A DNA stretch of 64,000 nucleotides, taken from the NCBI GenBank assembly GCA_963974105.1, contig CAXBBG010000002.1, positions 186,001-250,000 on the forward strand, written 5' to 3'. This stretch comes from UBA2136 sp963974105 (GTDB lineage: Bacteria > Pseudomonadota > Alphaproteobacteria > UBA2136). The position numbers and the translations under genes are program-made. Under the pieces are notes generated by a model. The model saw nothing but the letters and a program-made list of their open reading frames with translations, was not told the DNA's origin and did not search any database. Below, piece after piece: positions 25,225 to 33,778 of the stretch. Positions within the stretch are counted from its first letter, which is position 1, and every line of letters starts with the position of its first letter.

Positions 25225-27681
25225 ATGGTGTTTATGAAATTATGGCCGAACAAAGAAATGTCTTATTACAAACTCAAAGCGATACTAGCCTTGGGTTGTT
25301 ATGGTTTTGTAGCTGGTGTGTTAGCAGTTGCATCTATATTATTTTATTATTCAACACAGGTGCCCGACTATCGAGCCTTAGCTGAGTATTCTCCAAGCCT
25401 TATTACAAAGGTGTATGACCGTAATGGTGAAGTGTTGGCGGAATATGCAAAACAGCGTCGTGTGTATGTACCTATAGATGAAATGCCTCAAAAAGTTATT
25501 AACGCATATCTGGCGGCTGAAGATGATCAATTCTACCAGCATTCAGGTTTTGACATTAAAGGCATCATACGTGCCGCACTTATTAATTTATTGACGTCTC
25601 GCAAACAAGGGGCAAGTACAATTACACAACAAGTTGCTAAAACTTTCTTTCTTTCAAGTGAACGCACATACACACGTAAAATTAAAGAGTTGATTTTATC
25701 AAGACGTATTGAAAAAGGTTTTTCAAAAGATAAAATTTTAGAACTTTATCTCAATCAAATTTACTTAGGTAATGGTGCTTACGGTGTGGCTGCTGCTGCC
25801 ATGTCTTATTATGGTAAAGACCTTGATGAACTTTCAAATGCACAGCTTGCCATGCTTGCAGGGTTGCCAAAGGCGCCATCTCGTTATAATCCAATTACGA
25901 ACAGCCGTGTTGCACGTTACAGACGTGATGTTGTCTTGCACCGTATGCTTGCAGAAAATTTCGTTACAGAAGAAGAACATGCAGAAGCTATTGCAGAAGG
26001 TTTAAATTTAAATCCAATATCTCTAAAGTATGGTCAGGACGCACCACACTTTAGTGAACATGTAAGGCGTTTCGTATTAGAAACTTATGGCGAAAAGGAA
26101 CTTTATAGTTCGGGCTTCTCTGTACATACAACGCTTGATAAAGAAATGCAGTCTTACGCTGAAGAAGCTGTTTATAAGTCCTTACGTAATTATGACCGCC
26201 GCCATGGTTACCGTGGTCCTTTAGGGCGCATGAACTTGATGTTAAACTGGCAAGCGCGTATTGATAAAGAAGCGAAGAGCTGGAGTGGGAAAGAAAAATT
26301 TGGTGTTCCTGCCGTTGTTATTAGCATAGATAACAAAGCAGGTGTTGCTCGTCTAGGCTTACCTGATAGCAAAGAAGGTGTTATTGAACTCTCGGCACTT
26401 GAATGGGCAAGGGAATATATCGACGCCAATAAATTGGGTTCTCGTATTAAACGCATTTCTGATGTGTTATCTGAAAAAGATATTATTTTAGTGAAGCCAG
26501 TTTCTCAAATTTACGAGCCTGCTAAAAATGCAAAGCTTGAAGAAGGTTATTATAGTTTAGAGCAAATACCTGAAGCACAAGGTTCATTTGTTGCGCTTGA
26601 CCCTGAAACAGGGGCTATCCTTGCAATGGTGGGTGGCTTAGACGATGGTACAGGCTTTAACCGTGTAGTGCAGTCTAAGCGTCAAGTGGGCTCTGCGTTG
26701 AAACCTATTGTTTATGCACTGGCATTAGAAAAAGGTTATACACCTGCGTCTATTATACTAGATGCGCCTGTTGTTTTACGTAATCATGAACTTGATAATG
26801 CGTGGAAACCTCATAACTATAGTGAAAAGGTTTACGGAGAATCTACTTTACGGCGTGGGCTTGAAAAGTCACGTAACCTTATGACAATTCGCCTGTCTCG
26901 TGAATTGGGTATGGGCAATATTATTCGTTATATACGTAAATATGGCGTAACCTCGGACATGGAACGTAATTTGTCAACAGCTTTGGGCTCTTCTTCTATT
27001 TCTTTAATTGAACTTACAAGCGCTTATGGTGTGTTTGCAAACGGTGGACGAATTGAAAAACCATATGCAGTGAATATGGTACAAGACTCTGTTGGTAACG
27101 TTATTTATCGTCAGCATGAAGCGTGTGCTGAATGTTCTATAGATACAAGCGAAGCTGTTTACGCACCTATCGATTTGCCAAAGCTGGGTGAACAAATCAT
27201 ACCAGAAACTGTGGCATTCCAAATGGCGCATATTTTACAAGGTATTGTACAGCGTGGTACAGCATGGCGTGCAAAAGCGGTTGGGCAACCTGTAGGCGCT
27301 AAAACGGGTACGACAAATGACTTTATTGACGCTTGGTTGATGGGGATTGCACCGAATATGGCTCTGGGTGCATGGGTTGGATTTGATTCACCTAAAACAT
27401 TGGGTAACAATGAAACAGGGTCTAGTGCAGCGGCGCCAATTTGGGTCGACTTTGCAAAGCAAGCTTTGAATAATGGTCGCGGTAATCTTTCTTATAAAGT
27501 GCCAAACGGTATTACATTTGTTCAAATCGACGCTGATACAGGTGTCTTGCCCACGTCAGAAACGAAGCATAGAATTTTTGAAGCATTTGTTGCAGGGACC
27601 GAACCTACAACAAGCCATAAAAAAGTTAAAAGACAAGATGATACAGGCTTAAACTCCATCCAATTCCAAGGAATATACTAA
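25225..27681 (+). CDS. mrcA: Penicillin-binding protein 1A (class A, bifunctional)
   Basis: This 818-residue inner-membrane peptidoglycan synthase has a short cytoplasmic N-terminus and one transmembrane helix (residues about 21-43). Its GT51 glycosyltransferase domain contains the catalytic Glu99 in AAEDDQFYQHSGFD, RKQGASTITQQVAKTFFL and RKIKELILSRRIE. An OB-like insertion of about 100 residues follows, then the transpeptidase domain with the SxxK serine at about residue 490 (GSALKP), the SRN motif (KSRNLM) and KTGTT near 693. It polymerises and cross-links glycan strands. Its stop overlaps the ATG of prfB (TAATG). Confidence 0.95.
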   Translation: MVFMKLWPNKEMSYYKLKAILALGCYGFVAGVLAVASILFYYSTQVPDYRALAEYSPSLITKVYDRNGEVLAEYAKQRRVYVPIDEMPQKVINAYLAAEDDQFYQHSGFDIKGIIRAALINLLTSRKQGASTITQQVAKTFFLSSERTYTRKIKELILSRRIEKGFSKDKILELYLNQIYLGNGAYGVAAAAMSYYGKDLDELSNAQLAMLAGLPKAPSRYNPITNSRVARYRRDVVLHRMLAENFVTEEEHAEAIAEGLNLNPISLKYGQDAPHFSEHVRRFVLETYGEKELYSSGFSVHTTLDKEMQSYAEEAVYKSLRNYDRRHGYRGPLGRMNLMLNWQARIDKEAKSWSGKEKFGVPAVVISIDNKAGVARLGLPDSKEGVIELSALEWAREYIDANKLGSRIKRISDVLSEKDIILVKPVSQIYEPAKNAKLEEGYYSLEQIPEAQGSFVALDPETGAILAMVGGLDDGTGFNRVVQSKRQVGSALKPIVYALALEKGYTPASIILDAPVVLRNHELDNAWKPHNYSEKVYGESTLRRGLEKSRNLMTIRLSRELGMGNIIRYIRKYGVTSDMERNLSTALGSSSISLIELTSAYGVFANGGRIEKPYAVNMVQDSVGNVIYRQHEACAECSIDTSEAVYAPIDLPKLGEQIIPETVAFQMAHILQGIVQRGTAWRAKAVGQPVGAKTGTTNDFIDAWLMGIAPNMALGAWVGFDSPKTLGNNETGSSAAAPIWVDFAKQALNNGRGNLSYKVPNGITFVQIDADTGVLPTSETKHRIFEAFVAGTEPTTSHKKVKRQDDTGLNSIQFQGIY

Positions 27682-28809
27682 TGCAAGCGGAACACAAACA
27701 CTTAGTAGCTAAAATTGAGCAGTCACTTGAACTGCTGAGGGGGTATTTTTGACATTGATGCTTTGAAGAAGCGTCTTGTTGAATTAAATGTACAAGTAGA
27801 AGACCCTCATATTTGGGACGATGCAGATAAAGCACGTACTATTATGCAGGAAAAATCACACGTTGAAGGTAACATTGAAACCCTTTCAAAAATGTCATCA
27901 AGGCTTGAAGATGCTATTTCTTTTATAGAGCTTGGGGAAGAAGAGGGTGATGATGATGCTGTTATTGACGGTGAAAAAGAGCTGCATAAATTAGCACAAG
28001 AAGGTGAGCGTCTTGAAACAGAACGCCTTCTTTCTGGTGAGGCTGACAATAACAATACATTTTTAGAAGTGCATTCAGGTGCTGGTGGTACAGAATCTCA
28101 GGACTGGGCACAAATGTTGATGCGTATGTACATGCGTTGGGCTGAACGCAATGGCTATAAAATAGAAATTGTTGACGAAAGTAAAGGTGATGAAGCTGGT
28201 ATAAAATCGGCAACGTTGAAATTTTCAGGCCCATTTGCATATGGCCTTGCGAAAACAGAAAGCGGTGTGCATCGCTTGGTACGTTGTTCACCGTTTGACT
28301 CCCAAAATCGTCGGCACACCTCATTCGCTTCTGTTTTTGCTTACCCAGAAGTTGATAGTTCTATCGATATTGAAATTAACCCAAGCGACTTACGTATTGA
28401 CACTTACCGTGCCAGTGGGGCCGGTGGTCAACATGTGAATACAACGGACAGTGCAGTGCGTATTACACACATACCAACAGGCATTGTTGTACAGTGCCAA
28501 AACCAGCGTTCTCAACATAAAAATAAAGATGAGGCTATGGGTATGCTAAAAGCGCGCTTATATGAAGCTGAAATTAGACGCCAAGAATCAGAAAAAAATG
28601 AAATGGAATCGACCAAGACCGATAACGGATGGGGACATCAAATTCGATCTTATGTCTTACACCCATATCAAATGGTTAAAGACCTTCGTACAAGCGTGGA
28701 AACAGGAAATACAACAGCTGTTTTAGACGGTGATTTAGAGAAATTTATTTCTGCGGCTCTTGCAATGCGTGTGGACAATACACGTGCGAGTGGCGACCAA
28801 GGGAAATAA
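27681..28809 (+). CDS. prfB: Peptide chain release factor 2 with programmed +1 frameshift
   Basis: RF2 ends translation at UGA and UAA. The first 23 codons start at the ATG at 27681 (overlapping the previous stop) and run to an in-frame TGA at 27750. Translation must shift +1 and resume at GAC (27751), giving about 375 residues. The junction yields LLRGYF-DIDALKKR, matching RF2. The domains are intact: stop-codon recognition SPF (RCSPFDSQ) and peptidyl-tRNA hydrolysis GGQ (SGAGGQHVNTTDSAVR). Regulation is the well-known feedback in which low RF2 slows reading of the TGA and favours the shift. The AsmA-like gene follows after 6 bases. Confidence 0.95.
27738..27753 (+). promoter_or_regulatory. 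Programmed +1 ribosomal frameshift site of prfB
   Basis: It reads AGG GGG TAT TTT TGA C: an internal Shine-Dalgarno (AGGGGG), a slippery codon, a TGA stop and a C in the +4 position. E. coli has CTT at the slippery codon; here it is TTT, still allowing the Phe anticodon to slip onto TTT in the +1 frame. Confidence 0.93.
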
Positions 28810-28815
28810 TATTTC

Positions 28816-31800
28816 ATGCTTAGAAAAACCATTAGATTTATAAGAAAAACTGTTTTCTATACAGTTTTCTTTTGTACCTTAACCATTACAATATTGCTGG
28901 GGTTAATGAGCTATAAACCCTTTACGATTGATACAAACAGAGGCATTGTAAACCAGTTCTTAAACATCCAAGGCAACCAACTCAAACTTCGTAAACTGAC
29001 GATGTGGTTTGATGGAAGTTTGCATTTAAAGGGTGTTAATGGGGAAATTTATTCAGCAGACCAAAAGCAAATATTAAATGTCAATAAAATAGAAGTTGAA
29101 TTTTCGACCTCTGCTTTATTGCTAGGCAAACTTTCACCTAAACATTTAAAATTGGATGGCTTAAGTTTAGATATAAACATCGAAAGAGACGCTTTGTATA
29201 TAGCAGGGTTCCCTTTGAAAATTAAATCGACTGAAAATAGTAAAATAGTTACTGAAAAAGTTGGGCTTATTGAATTTTTAAATGCCACCGATAATATTTC
29301 TAATTATTACAAGCTATTTAAAACGCTGCAAGTACACAACATTAACTTAAATATAGAAGATAATGTCAATGTTAAATCGTGGCTTATTAAAAATGGCGAT
29401 ATTTCATTCGGACGTAGTTTTAGAACAGGTGAAAGTTTAACCATTGTAGGTGACTTAGCAAGGTCTAATTTGATTTCAGTAACGCCTGTTAAAGTAACAT
29501 TCAAACACCCTAAACATGCAGATAGTGCAACGGTTGAAATTTCATTAAAAAATGCATCGAGTAAGTTTTTCGACGATTATATACCGTTTAAAAACCCAAT
29601 TCAGGCAAGGGGGAAAATAGGTGTAAATTTAAACATAATCGCTAACAACGAAATTAAAAATACACGCATGTTTATGGAAATGGAAAAGGGTACTATCCAT
29701 ATAAACCCTGCTTACAACTTCCCGTTTGAATTTAATTCAGGCGAACTTGATGCGGGTTATTCAGACGATGATGCGGGTGTATTAACAATTCATAAGCTGG
29801 CTATTGTAGATAAAGAAAACTGGGCTGTTGATGTGAGCGGAACAATTTCACACATTTTAACACCCGAAAAATTAGATTTTGATTTAAGTTTAGATGCACC
29901 TGAAGAAACAACTGTTAATAAAATTGCAGGTTATTTACCAGACCGAAAAATTAGCGGTGTTACCAATTGGATTCGTACGCACGTTATAGAGTCAAAAGTT
30001 AAAAATTTAAAACTAACGTATAAAGGTAGACCTAAAGAGCTACCTTCTTGTGATAAGTTATGTGGCTTTGACGGAACATTCGATTTTACAGGTTTATCTT
30101 TAAAGCCTCTTGCTTATACAGCGCCAATTACTGATTTAGTTGGTAAGTTTATTATGCGTGACGACTACATTAAAATATCAGCGAAGTCGGGCATTGTTGA
30201 GAATCAAAACCTTAAAGATGTGGACGCTGTTATAGCTGGTTATTTTACGAATGATATTGAAACTGGAATTACAGTAAACGGCGCTGTTTCTGGACCTATT
30301 CAAGGGCTTATAGATATTATTGAAAAGGAAGTTCAGGTTGAACAGCCTGGAAAATTTAAATTTAAAGGCTCGCATGAAACAAAAGGCTCTTTGTATATCC
30401 CGTTTCAAGATCTAACCTTTTCTAAAGTACAGTTTGACTATAAAGGGGTGATTAAGGATGTTGCGACGACTTCTATTATAGAGGGTGTGGACGCACGTAT
30501 TAGCGAAGGTGAAATTTATGTAACGCAAGATGAAATAAATTTAAATGCACCTGGTACGCTTAATGACATTCAAGTTAATTACGATTGGCGTGAAAATATG
30601 AAGAGCCCTTTTAAAGAGACGCTTCTATCTGTTTCAAGCGAACTGGAACCTGAATATGTGTCGAATTTAATCAGCGGTATTGCCTTAGATATTACGAATA
30701 CAGTTGGTGTGACTGTGAGTTTTAAAGCATCAGAATCTGGTATGTATGATTATACATTTCTAGCTGATATGCATAAAAATGAAGTCAATCAGTCGTTGTT
30801 GAACTGGCACAAAAAGGTTGATGAACCTCTGATTGTGATTGGTAAAGGGGCTTATGAGAAATCTAAAGGCATAAACCCGCTACATCTTAGTGTTGAAGGT
30901 CAAGATGTAGATGTTGAAGGTTCTTTGATTTTAGGTGAAGATTTATCCGTTGATTTTTCAAAATTTAACGTTGGGAAGAATAAATTAAAAGTTGCGCTTA
31001 AAGATAATATATTAAATTTGGTTGGACAGCAGGTTGATCTGTCATCTGTAGATCTATTTGATTCGAAAGATAACTCAGAGGTATCACAAACGCAGGTATC
31101 TGATTTGCACATTACAGCCAACATTGAAAATGTTTTAATGAAGGACGGCGCCATTAAAAACGTTCAAGCTGCGTTGGACCGTCATGACGGGCAGTGGGAA
31201 CTTATAGATGTGAATGCTATTTCAGAAGATAAGCCACTTAATTTTAGAATGTCATACCCTTCAATAGACCACATGACCTTGAGTTTTGATGGGCATGGCG
31301 CAGGTGATATATTCAAGTCTATTGGGTTTATTGATAAATTCAAAGGTGGGCATGCTATTGTTTCGGCTGATATATATACAGTTGATGGTAAGAAAGAAGG
31401 TAGGGGGCTTATCAATATGAATAAAACACATTTGGTGAAAGCACCTATTTTGGCGAAATTACTTTCATTGATTTCACTCACTGAGCTGCTTTCTCAAAAA
31501 GAGGGGATTTTATTTAATACGGTTGAAATTCCGCTTTTATTTGCTGGGAATGAAATTATACTTGATCACGCTACTTTAAGTGGACCATCTATTGGATTAC
31601 GATTAAAAGGTAAAATTAATACAAAGACAAATGATTTAAATATATTGGGTCAGCTTATACCAGCAGAAGGTTTAAACTCTCTTGTTGCTAAAATACCGTT
31701 ATTAGGGACTTTGCTTACAGGTTCTCAAGCTGGATTACTTGTAGCAGATTTTTCTGTTAAAGGTACAACACAAAAGCCTGATGTGTTTGCAAACCCGTTG

Positions 31801-31941
31801 TCATTTGTTATGCCAGGGCTTGTGAAAGACTTTTTTGGAACGCTATTTAACAGAGAAGATGTAACGAAGCCGACCATTGAAGGCGCTGATAAACCCCTGT
31901 CTGAAAAAGTTAAAGATAAAAATAATGAAGAAATAAAATAA
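28816..31941 (+). CDS. Large AsmA-like/DUF3971 membrane-anchored protein
   Basis: This 1041-residue protein has one N-terminal transmembrane helix (FYTVFFCTLTITILLGLM) and a long, almost entirely beta-strand periplasmic part. A C-terminal AsmA-like region (near residues 880-1015) reads FNTVEIPLLFAGNEIILDHA, GPSIGLRLKGKIN and ILGQLIPAEGLNSLVAKIPL. The order and length match the YhdP/AsmA-like group, now viewed as bridge proteins for phospholipid transport between inner and outer membranes. The assignment to that wider family is good; the direct role is by analogy. It is co-transcribed with prfB and the DUF192 gene (1-base gap). Confidence 0.82.
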   Translation: MLRKTIRFIRKTVFYTVFFCTLTITILLGLMSYKPFTIDTNRGIVNQFLNIQGNQLKLRKLTMWFDGSLHLKGVNGEIYSADQKQILNVNKIEVEFSTSALLLGKLSPKHLKLDGLSLDINIERDALYIAGFPLKIKSTENSKIVTEKVGLIEFLNATDNISNYYKLFKTLQVHNINLNIEDNVNVKSWLIKNGDISFGRSFRTGESLTIVGDLARSNLISVTPVKVTFKHPKHADSATVEISLKNASSKFFDDYIPFKNPIQARGKIGVNLNIIANNEIKNTRMFMEMEKGTIHINPAYNFPFEFNSGELDAGYSDDDAGVLTIHKLAIVDKENWAVDVSGTISHILTPEKLDFDLSLDAPEETTVNKIAGYLPDRKISGVTNWIRTHVIESKVKNLKLTYKGRPKELPSCDKLCGFDGTFDFTGLSLKPLAYTAPITDLVGKFIMRDDYIKISAKSGIVENQNLKDVDAVIAGYFTNDIETGITVNGAVSGPIQGLIDIIEKEVQVEQPGKFKFKGSHETKGSLYIPFQDLTFSKVQFDYKGVIKDVATTSIIEGVDARISEGEIYVTQDEINLNAPGTLNDIQVNYDWRENMKSPFKETLLSVSSELEPEYVSNLISGIALDITNTVGVTVSFKASESGMYDYTFLADMHKNEVNQSLLNWHKKVDEPLIVIGKGAYEKSKGINPLHLSVEGQDVDVEGSLILGEDLSVDFSKFNVGKNKLKVALKDNILNLVGQQVDLSSVDLFDSKDNSEVSQTQVSDLHITANIENVLMKDGAIKNVQAALDRHDGQWELIDVNAISEDKPLNFRMSYPSIDHMTLSFDGHGAGDIFKSIGFIDKFKGGHAIVSADIYTVDGKKEGRGLINMNKTHLVKAPILAKLLSLISLTELLSQKEGILFNTVEIPLLFAGNEIILDHATLSGPSIGLRLKGKINTKTNDLNILGQLIPAEGLNSLVAKIPLLGTLLTGSQAGLLVADFSVKGTTQKPDVFANPLSFVMPGLVKDFFGTLFNREDVTKPTIEGADKPLSEKVKDKNNEEIK

Positions 31942-31942
31942 T

Positions 31943-32425
31943 ATGAAAAAGTATGCCATTTTAGCCTTATTGTTTATGGTGCCGCTTACTTACGCAGTGG
32001 TACAAAAATTGCCAGAATTTATGGTCGAAAATAATAACCCGAGAGTGGAAATTTTGCTTCAGTCACCCGAGGGGGAAAAGGTTTATGTGATTGCAGAAAT
32101 TGCAGCGACGGACGAACAACGCAAAAAAGGGTTAATGAACCGTCAATCTATGGGTGACAACGAGGGGATGTTGTTTGTATGGAATGATAAAGCTGTTCGT
32201 TCGTTTTGGATGCTCAACACTTTTATACCATTGGACATGATTTTCTTGGACGATACGCATGTCATTGGTACTGTAGAAAATGCTGAACCTCATACTTTGG
32301 TACCAAGAACTGTAGGGAAATTGGGTAATGCAGTTTTGGAAGTAAATGCTGGTTTTGTTGAAAAATACGGTATTACAAGCCAGTGGAAAGCGATGTACGG
32401 TTTTACTGAAATTGTTGTAGAATAG
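31943..32425 (+). CDS. DUF192-family secreted protein
   Basis: This 160-residue protein has an N-terminal hydrophobic export signal (YAILALLFMVPLTYAVV) followed by a complete DUF192 domain: EQRKKGLMNR, GMLFVW, SFWMLNTFIPLDMIFLD, then TVENAEPHT and GNAVLEVNAGF. The function of DUF192 proteins is unknown; most are small periplasmic proteins. It follows the AsmA-like gene by a single base and probably shares its transcript. Confidence 0.88.
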   Translation: MKKYAILALLFMVPLTYAVVQKLPEFMVENNNPRVEILLQSPEGEKVYVIAEIAATDEQRKKGLMNRQSMGDNEGMLFVWNDKAVRSFWMLNTFIPLDMIFLDDTHVIGTVENAEPHTLVPRTVGKLGNAVLEVNAGFVEKYGITSQWKAMYGFTEIVVE

Positions 32426-32532
32426 ATAACGAAATTTTATGTATACGACCCTTTACAACTAAGTGGATTAGGTGTATGTTCCGCCTTGAATTACGAAACA
32501 CCCCCATTTACCGTTTAAAAGAGGTTTTACCT

Positions 32533-32817
32533 ATGAAAAAATCTACCTTGATTTTATGTTTGGCGTCGGCCTTGTCTTTTAGTGCTTTTACAGTTTCTGC
32601 TGAATGTGTAAAAGACCAATCTTCGTCAGATTCCCTGTATGCAAAAAGAATGAAGATAGAGAAGATGTATAATAAAGCAGTGGATGATCCCTCTGTTTCT
32701 GACCGTGAATTTAAATTGATATCCGATGCAGGTGAGAAATTTGAACATGCTTGGTCAGTCGCACTAGATGCAGAGGATGTTGTTTACCAATTATGTCTTT
32801 TAAAAAAAGACATATAA
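32533..32817 (+). CDS. Small secreted hypothetical protein, 94 aa
   Basis: This protein has a signal peptide (STLILCLASALSFSAFTVSA, cleavage before ECVK) and a short helical mature domain of about 70 residues with two cysteines, near the mature N-terminus and the C-terminus, which could form one disulfide. I do not recognise a family. GAGG lies about 9 bases before the ATG; a longer in-frame reading from 32476 is rejected because it puts extra residues before the signal peptide. A terminator follows at once. Confidence 0.7.
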   Translation: MKKSTLILCLASALSFSAFTVSAECVKDQSSSDSLYAKRMKIEKMYNKAVDDPSVSDREFKLISDAGEKFEHAWSVALDAEDVVYQLCLLKKDI

Positions 32818-32835
32818 TTATAGTTAAGTATCGTT

Positions 32836-32864
32836 AAAAAAAGAGGCTTTTGCCTCTTTTTTTT
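32836..32864 (+). terminator. Terminator after the 94-aa secreted-protein gene
   Basis: The stem AAAAAAGAGGC/GCCTCTTTTTT has a four-T loop and a T-tract. Confidence 0.88.
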
Positions 32865-32865
32865 A

Positions 32866-32900
32866 TAAAAACCTCCCCTAGGAAAACAGCCTAAGAGAGG
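32866..32900 (-). terminator. Minus-strand terminator of the candidate ncRNA
   Basis: An 11-bp stem (two G-U pairs on the minus strand) has a 7-base loop followed by TTTTTAT. It lies back to back with the plus-strand terminator at 32836-32864. Confidence 0.75.
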
Positions 32901-33110
32901 TTAGGTGCTAATACATAGCAAGTGTTATATTGTTTGAAGAACAAATTGTTATTATCGGCATGATGCTTCAATATAATTTCACAGTTGTTCACTTTAAAAG
33001 GCGTTTGTTCTTTACAGATTTTTTCACCAACCCTTATCTATCCTCAGTTGCAAGGGCTCCGCCGTCGTTTTAAAGATTGCCAAGAGGCCTAATCATCTTT
33101 GTTCTCCACG
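32866..33110 (-). ncRNA. Candidate structured non-coding RNA, family not recognised
   Basis: A 410-base gap between genes holds a probable minus-strand transcript of about 240 nt. It ends in a strong intrinsic terminator (arms at 32890-32900 and 32872-32882, followed by TTTTT). That stem is perfect only on the minus strand, because its wobble G-U pairs become C/A mismatches on the plus strand. A TATTAT -10-like box lies at 33117-33122. The internal sequence allows two interleaved (pseudoknot-type) helix pairs: CCTT/AAGG with CAAC/GTTG between 33028 and 33055, and AAGAACAAA/TTTGTTCTT with TTATATTG/CAATATAA between 32925 and 33012. No open reading frame of note lies in it. It does not show tmRNA, RNase P, SRP or riboswitch signatures; 6S RNA cannot be excluded. 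Confidence 0.55.
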
Positions 33111-33275
33111 GTACCTATAATATATATGGGGTTTTAAAAGTGTTTAGAAAATTACACGAAAGTATCAATTTTATAAAAAATAGGTGTAATAACTTGTAAA
33201 GATAGCTTTGAATATACATATCATATTTATATTATTACTTTTTATTTCGTTTTCTCGTTCATAGGAGGGCATATT

Positions 33276-33719
33276 ATGTCCGAACGCCAAACCTTTAAAA
33301 ACCTGCCATCAAAATACGAAAAATTTCAGTCCATTATGTTTTTTGGTATGCTGATTGGACAGTTATATACTTTCACAACGTTGATAATTCTTGCAATTGC
33401 TTTGTGTTTTCCATTTGTACCTGTATGGCTTATTGCGGCTGTTGCCTGTTTGGCAGGCTTTTATAAGTACTATTCATGGCTCAATACATTACCTCAAAGT
33501 GGCACTTGGAAGCATGTAGTGTATATGTATATATATGGTTTTGCATCACTTGCTTTAACCGCGATCTCTATAACCAAATTAGGTTTGGGGACGGGTATAT
33601 CAGCAGGTATTGCAGCCACTTTAACCTTATATCTATTCTACGTAACATTTAACATTGGCATGAGTTATATTGCCATACCTGTTACAAAAAAATATTTGGA
33701 GAATGTAAATTCTAAATAA
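33276..33719 (+). CDS. Hypothetical membrane protein, 147 aa
   Basis: This unrecognised protein has four predicted transmembrane helices (residues about 20-43, 48-67, 80-103 and 108-132) with a basic N-terminal tail and a short soluble C-terminus. A perfect AGGAGG lies 7 bases before the ATG. The SD-to-start stretch (GGAGG, spacer CATATT, ATGTCC) is nearly identical to that of the small genes at 44837 and 46836. It is monocistronic with its own terminator. Confidence 0.68.
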   Translation: MSERQTFKNLPSKYEKFQSIMFFGMLIGQLYTFTTLIILAIALCFPFVPVWLIAAVACLAGFYKYYSWLNTLPQSGTWKHVVYMYIYGFASLALTAISITKLGLGTGISAGIAATLTLYLFYVTFNIGMSYIAIPVTKKYLENVNSK

Positions 33720-33728
33720 TGATAGACG

Positions 33729-33760
33729 AAAAAAAACCTCCCAGACGGGAGGTTTTTTTT
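33729..33760. terminator. Bidirectional terminator between the 147-aa gene and gmk
   Basis: The stem AACCTCCC/GGGAGGTT has an AGAC loop and long A and T tracts. Confidence 0.9.
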
Positions 33761-33778
33761 ATGTCGAATGGCTAGGCA

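Noticed and set aside
27738..27753. Sequencing-error frameshift in prfB
   Set aside because: The internal SD, slippery codon and TGAC are the programmed frameshift signal conserved in bacteria.
27763..27765. TTG start for prfB
   Set aside because: The 5' part (27681-27750) together with a +1 shift gives the complete RF2 N-terminus, with the known frameshift sequence at the junction.
32866..33110. tmRNA (two-piece, alphaproteobacterial type) or RNase P RNA
   Set aside because: No tag-coding segment of the alphaproteobacterial type, no T-loop/CCA end, and no RNase P core sequences were found in the candidate.
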